From: Acidobacteriota bacterium
GTDB lineage: Bacteria; Acidobacteriota; Terriglobia; Terriglobales; Acidobacteriaceae
Length of the DNA: 5,760 nt
Assembly (NCBI GenBank): GCA_025353435.1
Contig: JANXQR010000051.1
Location: 1 to 5,760 of the forward strand
Direction: 5' to 3'
Numbering within the stretch: the stretch's first letter is position 1; the number at the start of each line of letters is the position of its first letter. The notes beneath the pieces were generated by a model, which ran no database searches, had not been told where the DNA came from, and saw only the letters and a program-made list of their open reading frames with translations. Shown here piece by piece: positions 1 to 5,760 of this stretch. A program made the translations under genes and the position numbers.

Positions 1-584
1 TCGGAGAAGCTGGCCTGAATTCGTTCAAACCGATCGTGAATGCGGCGGCCGAGGTATTGCACAAGGATGCTGGCGACGGGTGCCGGAGCCAGTGCCACGA
101 GTGTCAAATAAGGGCTCACGCGCAACAGGTAGAAAACAGCACCAACGGTGAACATGAGGGTATTGGCGCTATACATGATGGCCGGGCCCAACAGCATGCG
201 CACCGCGTTCAGGTCATTCGTAAGCCGCGCCATCACGTCGCCGGTGCGATAGCGATGGTAGAAGCCGGTGTCCTGCCGTTCCAGGTGAAGAAACAGGTCA
301 TTGCGGAGGTCGAACTCAATCTCCCGCGAAATGCCAATCAGAATCCAGCGCTGAGCGTAGAGGAAGACTCCCTTCACCACGTAAATGGCGACCAGGAGTC
401 CGGCTAACATCAGTATCTTTTGACGCGTCGCGCCGGGGTCCTTCAGGTAGTCAATCGCTCTGCCCACCACGCGCGGAAACTGCACTGAAACTGCATTGGT
501 GGCAATTACCGAGAGGGTGCCCCACAGATAGCTCCAGCGGTAGCGTCGCATGTAGGCGAAGAGGGGGCGCAGGTCGCGAAGCAT
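1..584 (-). CDS. ABC exporter transmembrane domain, N-terminal part (cut by window edge)
   Basis: This is the first 194 codons of an ABC-type exporter; the rest, including the ATP-binding domain, lies beyond base 1. Translation from the ATG at 584-582 gives MLRDLRPLFAYMRRYRW, a basic amphipathic start typical of half-size exporters. Likely membrane helices are at about residues 19-38, 57-78, 137-154 and 157-177. Between helices 2 and 3 comes the long cytoplasmic stretch FDLRNDLFLHLERQDTGFY followed by TGDVMARLTNDLNAVRMLLG (residues 114-133). This is the classic intracellular loop 1 signature of the ABC_membrane family (MsbA, BmrC/YheI, MdlA). The family pumps lipids, drugs or peptides out of the cytoplasmic membrane using ATP. 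Substrate cannot be read from this part. An MsbA-like lipid A flippase is possible given the nearby LPS permease, but a multidrug-type exporter is equally likely. No good Shine-Dalgarno precedes the ATG. The family call is firm, the role is not. Confidence 0.93.
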   Translation of the reverse strand, partial: MLRDLRPLFAYMRRYRWSYLWGTLSVIATNAVSVQFPRVVGRAIDYLKDPGATRQKILMLAGLLVAIYVVKGVFLYAQRWILIGISREIEFDLRNDLFLHLERQDTGFYHRYRTGDVMARLTNDLNAVRMLLGPAIMYSANTLMFTVGAVFYLLRVSPYLTLVALAPAPVASILVQYLGRRIHDRFERIQASFS

Positions 585-590
585 GGTTCT

Positions 591-596
591 ATTGTA
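591..596 (-). promoter_or_regulatory. Possible -10 box of the ABC exporter gene
   Basis: On the minus strand TACAAT lies six bases before the exporter's ATG. A transcript starting the usual distance after a -10 box would begin at or next to the ATG, giving a leaderless mRNA. The absence of a purine-rich ribosome site in this gap agrees with that. No TTGACA-like -35 box is visible at 16-18 bp spacing (the region is GC-rich) and there is no TG extension, so this may be chance. Confidence 0.3.
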
Positions 597-624
597 GCCG
601 GGAGACGGGCGAGCGCCGCGAACG

Positions 625-630
625 AGGAGA
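625..630 (+). promoter_or_regulatory. Strong Shine-Dalgarno upstream of a leader frame, before the PilZ gene
   Basis: AGGAGA lies seven bases before the ATG at 638. It is the best ribosome-binding sequence on the plus strand here, yet the frame it serves is not the PilZ frame. The PilZ ATG at 724 has only a weak GGA about 11 bases upstream. Confidence 0.5.
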
Positions 631-637
631 ACTGGAA

Positions 638-850
638 ATGAAGGCGGATCGGTCAAGCAATTCCGAAAAAAGGCCGATAAACGAAAGAGATCGCCGCCAG
701 GATGACGGACGGATACCCGCGATATGGCAAATCAGGATGAACAGGTTGGAAGCGAGCGAAGGCGTCACAGGCGGTTTCCCTGCGAGGGATTTGCCGAGGT
801 GGTCGCCATTCGGGCAAGTGTCGTCTTCAGGGGGAAGCTCAAAGATATAA
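638..850 (+). other. Possible leader reading frame overlapping the PilZ start
   Basis: A 70-codon frame opens at an ATG with an ideal AGGAGA site and reads MKADRSSNSEKRPINERDRR near its start. It is polar and charged, with no domain I recognise. It ends at 850, overlapping the first 127 bases of the PilZ gene in another frame, so at least its second half is overprinted on PilZ coding sequence. It could be a translated leader that limits PilZ expression, a remnant of an older 5' extension, or a chance frame. A simple fusion through the A-run at 666-671 does not work, because the PilZ frame has a TGA at 703. Only the strong ribosome site argues for it. Confidence 0.22.
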
Positions 851-1179
851 GCCAGTCAGGGTGCTATATCGAGACCCGTGCCCACCTTAACCTGCCGCGA
901 CTGGCTGAAGTGGAGGTTCGTTTCACAGCGTTTGGGCTCAAACTCACGGCTCTTGCCAAGGTGATGGACATTCGCCCCGGCAAGGGCGCCGGGTTCGAAT
1001 TTCTGCCGTGTGATTCGAGGCTCGACCAGCGCTTCCTTAAAATGATTGAGCAATTGCAAACACCTGAATCCACCAGCGGTGAGTCATTGCCTCAGGTGGG
1101 AGTCCTCAACAGCAAATATCCACCCGTAAGTCCAAATAGGATGTCGGACGACCAAGCCGCCAGCGGGGCCGGCAAGTAG
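724..1179 (+). CDS. PilZ-domain protein, predicted cyclic-di-GMP receptor
   Basis: A 151-residue protein with a single PilZ domain at about residues 10-110. The two cyclic-di-GMP binding motifs are visible: an arginine cluster ERRRHRRFPCEGFAEV (residues 11-26, containing RxxxR) and DISQSG at 41-46, matching D/NxSxxG. A later strand GKGAGFEF (86-93) matches the conserved end of the barrel. Stand-alone PilZ proteins act as cytoplasmic receptors that alter motility, polysaccharide export or development; the partner cannot be told here. The ATG at 724 is the first start after an in-frame TGA at 703 and leaves 10 residues before the arginine motif, as is common, though its ribosome site is weak. 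The tail from about residue 112 is rich in Ser, Pro and Gly and probably disordered. From residue 123/124 onward it is encoded antisense to the end of lptFG. No transmembrane or output domain is present. Confidence 0.9.
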   Translation: MANQDEQVGSERRRHRRFPCEGFAEVVAIRASVVFRGKLKDISQSGCYIETRAHLNLPRLAEVEVRFTAFGLKLTALAKVMDIRPGKGAGFEFLPCDSRLDQRFLKMIEQLQTPESTSGESLPQVGVLNSKYPPVSPNRMSDDQAASGAGK

Positions 1180-3446
1180 TTCACATTCCCCATTGCGGCA
1201 AACAAACTGTCCACCACCCAATAGGTGAGCGCTACCCCCACGGCTACTGCGATGCCGGTCAGCGATCCGCGCCGTCCCATCGAAAGCGCGAAGGGAATCG
1301 CCAGCATCGCCATCACCACGGCAATCAAAGGATAGGCCAGCTTGTGCCACAGAGCCACGCGGAGTCGCATCGTATCAAAACCGCTCTGGCGCAGGTCGCG
1401 AATATAGCGATCGAGCTGGCCGAAGTTCATCTCCTGCGACTGCACGCTCTCTTTTTTGAAGTAGCCGGGCTCCTCGTGAATCTCAGAAAAGTTCGTGTTG
1501 ATGAACTCGCGAAAGCTGGTCTGATTTGCGCCCTGAAAATCGCGCACCCAGCCGTTCTGGAATCTCCACGCATTCGCATCCTGATCCCAGAAAACCTTTC
1601 CAGCGAAGATGCGTCGCGACAGTGCAAATGTCGATGGGCTGAATTCGAATACAGAAAGATCGGCGAATTCATTGCGATCGTGATCGAAGAACTTGTAGTA
1701 AAAAATGCGCGCCGGCTCTTTTTCCTTCGGTTGACCGAAGATCCAGGTCTGTTCCGGATGCAGTACAGTTTGCGGCGGCCGACCTTTGATTAAGTTGCGC
1801 AGCGCTTCCTGCCGCCGATTTGCCTGCGGCAAATAAAACTCGTCGAACAGAAACAGGCTGATCGCGAGAATACCTGCAATCGAAACGATGGGCACAACGA
1901 GCCGGTAAAGACTGATGCCTGTTGCCTTCATGGCGATGATTTCGCTGTTGCGATTCAGCACGCCAAATGTGACCAGCGCCGCGATCAGAACCGCAAGCGG
2001 GGCGATGGTATAGATCATGCTGGGAGTCAGATTCAGCAAGTACAGGCCCGTGGTCGTGAGCGGGATGTGGTTATGAATCGTGTCGCCCACCAATTCAAAA
2101 TAGGTGAAAACGAGCATCATCAATACGAACCCGGATAGCACCGTAAAGAACATTCCCAGAAACTGTCGGATCACGTATTGATCGAGAATGCGCGGAAATG
2201 CGATCCGCGTTTTTCGGGCGGTTCGCGGCTGTAGCCAGTCGATCAACTTGCCGAACACCGCTCCCCCCTCATGATGGGCCGCAGCCAGGCTGGCCTTCGG
2301 AAAACGTGTCGTCAGATTCACGATCGTAGTAAGCACTCGGCCACCGGTCGCCATCTGCCAAAGAAGAAAAGCGCCCACAGCCGCAAACAGTAGGTTCGCC
2401 AACCAAACGGCCAGGCCGACAGGCATCTTGTCCTGCCTCGCCAGCGCCACGCCGGTGTACGACAAGATGTAGTAGAGGATCACCAACAGCAGCGTGAACA
2501 CAAACCCAGAGCTCTTTCCGCCTCGCCGCGAAACCACGCCCAGTGGTACTCCCACCAGCATCAGCACCAGGCAAGCCGCTGGATACGAGAAGCGATTGTT
2601 CAACTCGATCAGGTAGCGTTTCTTGTCGCGCCCGCTTTCCTTTCCTCTGATCCGCGCCAGAAGCGCCCTCGTGGGGACAGCGTAGATCGCGGTGTCCATC
2701 CGCCCAAGATGCACATCGCTCTGCGGACTCAAACGCAGCGGCAGGTCCGTTGTGCTGAAAGTCGAAACGTTGTACTGATCTGGCTGCCCCGGAGCGGTCT
2801 CATGCTGCTCCCCGTTCCGCAAGCGCATCAGCAGCTCCTGCGCGGAGTCGGTGGCGACCGTGGCGGACGCAGCGGTAATAATCTTAGGCGCGGAAGGATC
2901 GCTAAGCTCCGCCATGAAGATCTGGTCCCAGTTCGAGGCGCCGGTTCCGGAGCGCACGTTCTGAACGTAGAGCACGGCGTTGTGGAAGTCCTCATAGAAC
3001 ACGCGTGGCTGAATCTGGTACGAAGCCTGCGACGCCGCCAGCGACTGCTCCATGTCGAGAATTGCCTGGTTGGCGCGGGGCGCAATGTAGAGCGAGTTCA
3101 CCAAGCCAAGCAGTACACCTCCAACCGCCACAATCGAGGACACTCGAACAAAATAGCCGATGCCCAACCCGGAAGCGCGCATGGCCACAATTTCGCTATC
3201 AGCGGCCAGACGGCTCAGCCCCAGCAGAATGCCGACGAGCACTGACATCGGAATCGTGACCCAGAACAAGTTGGGAAGCGTCAACAGGAAGATCTGGAGC
3301 ACGCTGGTAAAACTTGAGCTGTTACGCACCACCGTCTCGAGGATCTGGGGAAGGTGCGGCATGAACAGCACAAATGTAAACAGCGCGCAGCCTATGAGCG
3401 CATGAGACAGAATTTCGCCGAGAATGTAGCGTGTGAGGATGCGCAC
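1092..3446 (-). CDS. lptFG: LptF-LptG fused LPS export permease
   Basis: A 784-residue membrane protein containing two LptF/LptG (YjgP/YjgQ) permease units in one chain. In other diderms LptF and LptG are separate proteins of about 360 residues. With the LptB ATPase they pull LPS out of the inner membrane and pass it to LptC. The N half (1 to ~365) has helices near 14-36, 48-77, 97-121, 285-305, 313-333 and 343-365, with a periplasmic region of about 160 residues in between. The C half (~420-784) repeats this with helices near 427-450, 468-497, 513-537, 701-723, 729-747 and 763-781. The duplication shows in the matching cytoplasmic motifs SEIVAMRASG (84-93) and SEIIAMKATG (501-510). The N half starts LptF-like (MRILTRYILGE), the C half LptG-like (RILDQYVIRQF). 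A basic linker of about 55 residues joins them in the cytoplasm. The start is GTG; an in-frame TAG 12 bases upstream excludes a longer form. The gene follows the copper ATPase by 20 bp. Confidence 0.93.
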   Translation of the reverse strand: MRILTRYILGEILSHALIGCALFTFVLFMPHLPQILETVVRNSSSFTSVLQIFLLTLPNLFWVTIPMSVLVGILLGLSRLAADSEIVAMRASGLGIGYFVRVSSIVAVGGVLLGLVNSLYIAPRANQAILDMEQSLAASQASYQIQPRVFYEDFHNAVLYVQNVRSGTGASNWDQIFMAELSDPSAPKIITAASATVATDSAQELLMRLRNGEQHETAPGQPDQYNVSTFSTTDLPLRLSPQSDVHLGRMDTAIYAVPTRALLARIRGKESGRDKKRYLIELNNRFSYPAACLVLMLVGVPLGVVSRRGGKSSGFVFTLLLVILYYILSYTGVALARQDKMPVGLAVWLANLLFAAVGAFLLWQMATGGRVLTTIVNLTTRFPKASLAAAHHEGGAVFGKLIDWLQPRTARKTRIAFPRILDQYVIRQFLGMFFTVLSGFVLMMLVFTYFELVGDTIHNHIPLTTTGLYLLNLTPSMIYTIAPLAVLIAALVTFGVLNRNSEIIAMKATGISLYRLVVPIVSIAGILAISLFLFDEFYLPQANRRQEALRNLIKGRPPQTVLHPEQTWIFGQPKEKEPARIFYYKFFDHDRNEFADLSVFEFSPSTFALSRRIFAGKVFWDQDANAWRFQNGWVRDFQGANQTSFREFINTNFSEIHEEPGYFKKESVQSQEMNFGQLDRYIRDLRQSGFDTMRLRVALWHKLAYPLIAVVMAMLAIPFALSMGRRGSLTGIAVAVGVALTYWVVDSLFAAMGNVNYLPAPLAAWSSDILFGLTGGYLLLRTPT

Positions 3447-3466
3447 AGAAAGGCTCTAATGGGATT

Positions 3467-5731
3467 CTAGCGCGCCGGCGATGCCGCGAACCCCTCGGGG
3501 TGCCACCGGCGCAGGCGCAAACTGTTTGTCAACACGCTCACAGAACTGAACGCCATAGCCGCCGCGGCCAGCCAAGGGCTCAGCAGAATGTGAAATGTTG
3601 GGTACAGCAACCCTGCTGCCACCGGAATTCCAAGCAGGTTGTAGCCCACGGCCCAGCCAAGATTTTGCCGCATCACTCGCAGGGTCGCCCGCGCCAGTGC
3701 TAGCGCGGCGGGAATTCCCGCCGGCTGAGCCCTGAGCAGGAGCACGTCCCCGGCCTCCTGCGCCAGGTCGGCGCCCGTCCCCATGGCGATCCCAGCATCC
3801 GCCTGCGCCAGCGCGCCGGCGTCATTGATGCCGTCGCCCACCATGCCCACACGGAGCCCGTCTCGTTGCAATTCGCGAATTCGCGCCAGCTTCCCGGCCG
3901 GGTCAAGTCCGGCTTCCACTTCCTCGATCCCCGCCTGCTCCGCAATCGGCCCCGCTGCCGCCGCCGAGTCCCCAGTCAGCATCAGCACACGCAGTCCGCT
4001 CCGCCGCAACGCCGCCACCGCCTCCGCCGCATCCGGTCGCAGCGCATCGCGCGCATCGAAGTATCCCGCAACTGAACGGCCAAGCCCCATCCACAGCCGC
4101 GTAACGCCCGGAGCCGGAGCCGCAATGCCTCGCGGCAACGACATAAAGGACTCAGAAAAAAGCGCCTCGTTCCCGAGCAAACATTCCTGCCCCGCGACCC
4201 TGGCCATCAAGCCCCGACCCGGGAGCACTTGAACCTCTTCTGCCGCACTCCACGAGATTCCAAGCGCTCGCGCGTGATCCACAATCGCGTGTGCCAGCGG
4301 ATGGTTCGAGCGTTCCTCCGCCGCCGCCGCAAGGGCCAAAAGCTCGTTCGGATCGTGCTTGCCCAACGGATGAATCGATTCCAGAACAGGTCGTCCAACC
4401 GTCAGAGTGCCCGTCTTGTCCAGCACAATCGCGTCGAGGTGCGCGAGCCGCTCCAGCGCATCGCCCCCCTTGAACAACACCCCAAGCTGCGCGCCGCGTC
4501 CCACCGCCACCGTCAGCGCGGCAGGCACTGCCAGTCCCATCGCGCATGGGCATGCGATTACCAGCACTGCCACCGTGTTTGCCAACGCCAGCGGCAATGA
4601 CCGCGCCGCAATCAGCCACGCTCCAAACGTCAGAACCGCCAGCCCCAATACCACCGGCACAAAGATCGAACTCGCGCGGTCCGCGAGTCGCTCCATGGGC
4701 GCCCGCGAGCTCTGTGCCTGGTCCACCATGCGCGTAATCTGCGCCAACATCGTTTCCTCACCCAGCGAATCCGCCCGGCACACCACAGCGCCGTCGTAAT
4801 TGAGTGATCCCGCCAGAACCTTGCCGCCGGCCTCGCGACCTAGCGGCGTCGATTCACCCGTAAGCATCGACTCGTCCACCGTTGTGCGCCCCTTCAGAAT
4901 CGTCGCATCCACGGGAAATCTTTCGCCCGGTAGCACCAGCACGCTGTCGCCCGGCCGAATTTCATCGAGCGGAACCAGCGACTCAATCCCATCCACGATC
5001 CGCCGCGCCGTCACCGGCTTCATCCGGCTCAATGATTCCAATGCCGCCATCGCCCGCCGTTTGGCCCGGCCTTCCAGGCTCTTACCCAATAAGAGAAATC
5101 CAAGAATCAAGAGAACCGCGTCAAAGTAAACCTGCATGGTGGGGGAAGGGAACAGCGTCCCATAAGCCGAGTAGAGAAATGCCACGCTTGTGCCCAACGT
5201 CACCAGGGTATTCATGTTCGTGGTGCGGTGCAGCAGGCCTCGCCACGCATTCAGAAAAATTCCGCGCCCGGCCCACACCATCAACACGCCAGTCATGATC
5301 AGAAGCGTCCAGCGAAGCACATTCGGCGGAGCAGCGTATAGCCAAGGCAGTACGCGCATCAAAGCGTGATCTACCGAACCCATCTCCGTTCCGAGCGGCA
5401 TCGCGAGAAGCATCGCCAGCGCACCGGCCGCGAGCATCATATAAGCCTTAATAGCCGGTCCGGCAGCCACCCCCTCGTCGCCTGCCGCAGCCTCACTCCC
5501 AGTCCGCGGTAGCACAGCGTCATACCCCGACTGCCGAATCGCTTCAACCAGCGCCTCCGGTTCCGTGACTGCAGGATCGAAAGTTACCCGCGCGCGATGC
5601 GCCATCAAATCGACTCGTACTTCCGAAACTCCAGGGGTCGCGCGCAGCGCACTCTCCACGTGATGTTGGCACGAAGCGCAGGTCATACCCACGACCGTCA
5701 GCGTTACCGATTCTGTGCCGGGTGTCGCCAC
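3467..5731 (-). CDS. copA: P1B-type copper-exporting ATPase (CopA-like)
   Basis: A 754-residue P-type ATPase that moves Cu(I) out of the cytoplasm across the inner membrane. One heavy-metal-associated domain (about 8-75) carries GMTCASC at 15-21, whose two cysteines bind copper. Then follow helices near 94-114, 138-158, 172-195 and 198-217, and the actuator loop with TGES at 291-294. The helix with the CPC metal site (394-396) comes next, then DKTGT with the phosphorylated Asp438, the SNHPLA nucleotide-site motif (His477-Pro478) and GDGIND at 632-637. YN (697-698) in helix 7 and MxxSS (726-730) in helix 8 complete the copper-type P1B-1 signature. An unusual point is Gly639 where the family normally has Pro (NDAPAL, here NDAGAL). 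The start is GTG with AGGA seven bases upstream. CopA proteins serve copper detoxification or, as FixI/CcoI/CopA2 types, copper supply to oxidases; this window does not decide between them. It is probably cotranscribed with lptFG downstream. Confidence 0.95.
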   Translation of the reverse strand: MATPGTESVTLTVVGMTCASCQHHVESALRATPGVSEVRVDLMAHRARVTFDPAVTEPEALVEAIRQSGYDAVLPRTGSEAAAGDEGVAAGPAIKAYMMLAAGALAMLLAMPLGTEMGSVDHALMRVLPWLYAAPPNVLRWTLLIMTGVLMVWAGRGIFLNAWRGLLHRTTNMNTLVTLGTSVAFLYSAYGTLFPSPTMQVYFDAVLLILGFLLLGKSLEGRAKRRAMAALESLSRMKPVTARRIVDGIESLVPLDEIRPGDSVLVLPGERFPVDATILKGRTTVDESMLTGESTPLGREAGGKVLAGSLNYDGAVVCRADSLGEETMLAQITRMVDQAQSSRAPMERLADRASSIFVPVVLGLAVLTFGAWLIAARSLPLALANTVAVLVIACPCAMGLAVPAALTVAVGRGAQLGVLFKGGDALERLAHLDAIVLDKTGTLTVGRPVLESIHPLGKHDPNELLALAAAAEERSNHPLAHAIVDHARALGISWSAAEEVQVLPGRGLMARVAGQECLLGNEALFSESFMSLPRGIAAPAPGVTRLWMGLGRSVAGYFDARDALRPDAAEAVAALRRSGLRVLMLTGDSAAAAGPIAEQAGIEEVEAGLDPAGKLARIRELQRDGLRVGMVGDGINDAGALAQADAGIAMGTGADLAQEAGDVLLLRAQPAGIPAALALARATLRVMRQNLGWAVGYNLLGIPVAAGLLYPTFHILLSPWLAAAAMAFSSVSVLTNSLRLRRWHPEGFAASPAR

Positions 5732-5738
5732 GTCAGTT

Positions 5739-5742
5739 TCCT
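5739..5742 (-). promoter_or_regulatory. Shine-Dalgarno fixing the GTG start of copA
   Basis: AGGA (within AGGAAA) lies seven bases before the GTG at 5731. An in-frame TAA at 5747-5749 rules out a start further upstream, and the next ATG (Met16) would cut into the metal-binding motif, so the GTG start is well supported. The remaining bases to 5760 are too few to identify. In another frame a TGA at 5733-5735 ends one base before this GTG, which would suit a tightly coupled upstream gene. Confidence 0.6.
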
Positions 5743-5760
5743 GCTGTTACAGCCGCGCCG

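Noticed and set aside
36..407. A 123-codon plus-strand frame within the ABC exporter region
   Set aside because: The opposite strand encodes a clear exporter membrane domain across the same bases.
666..672. A-run (AAAAAAG) as a programmed frameshift site joining the 638 frame to PilZ
   Set aside because: A slip here into the PilZ frame hits the TGA at 703, and the heptamer is not in the right phase of the 638 frame.
585..723. Cyclic-di-GMP riboswitch or other structured RNA in the divergent region before the PilZ gene
   Set aside because: I see no conserved GEMM-type core or long stem by eye; a covariance-model search would be decisive.
702..740. A 12-codon frame beginning ATGACGGACGG with AGG just before it
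   Set aside because: Too short to judge and the AGG abuts the ATG, too close to act as a ribosome site.
1060..1200. Bidirectional terminator between PilZ and lptFG
   Set aside because: No GC-rich inverted repeat followed by a T-run on either strand in this stretch.
1344..1793. A 149-codon open frame antisense to the LptG half
   Set aside because: No recognisable motif; openness comes from the codon usage of the opposite strand.
2709..3245. A 178-codon open frame antisense to the LptF half
   Set aside because: Arg/His/Gln-rich with no domain pattern, and fully opposite a strongly conserved permease; it is a codon-bias shadow.
3783..4232. Ser/Pro/Ala-rich open frame antisense to the CopA phosphorylation domain, with similar ones up to 5298
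   Set aside because: Low-complexity translations typical of the reverse of GC-rich coding sequence; the CopA frame has every family motif.

Overview
The window is a chromosomal stretch of a diderm (LPS-making) bacterium. It is moderately GC-rich by eye, with G/C-favoured third codon positions in all four genes. A Lpt permease with both halves in one chain, a single-HMA copper ATPase and a short PilZ protein would fit Acidobacteriota. That placement is inferred from gene style, not from a marker gene. I see no mobile element, CRISPR array, tRNA or rRNA.

Layout. Positions 1-584 (minus) hold the N-terminal part of an ABC exporter, cut by the window's left edge. Positions 585-723 are a divergent intergenic region. 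It contains a TACAAT box six bases before the exporter's ATG and, on the other strand, a strong Shine-Dalgarno in front of a small out-of-frame reading frame. Positions 724-1179 (+) encode a PilZ-domain protein, a predicted cyclic-di-GMP binder. Its last 87 coding and stop bases, plus one more base, run into the convergent 3' end of the next gene. Positions 1092-3446 (minus) encode a 784-residue protein carrying an LptF-like half and an LptG-like half, the membrane permease that extracts LPS from the inner membrane. Positions 3467-5731 (minus) encode a P1B-type copper-exporting ATPase.

How the genes fit together. The ATPase gene lies upstream of lptFG on the minus strand with only 20 bp between them, so the two are probably one transcription unit; both start with GTG. 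An upstream minus-strand gene may end a few bases before the ATPase start. Three of the four genes (LPS permease, copper pump, ABC exporter) work in the inner membrane, and the PilZ protein is a cytoplasmic second-messenger receptor. The exporter could be an MsbA-like lipid flippase serving the same LPS pathway as LptFG, but its ATPase domain is outside the window and this is only a suggestion.

The points most worth a second look are the LptF-LptG fusion, the copA-lptFG coupling, the PilZ/lptFG 3' overlap, the well-initiated leader frame overlapping the PilZ start, and the possibly leaderless exporter mRNA. I found no clearly new multi-gene system.
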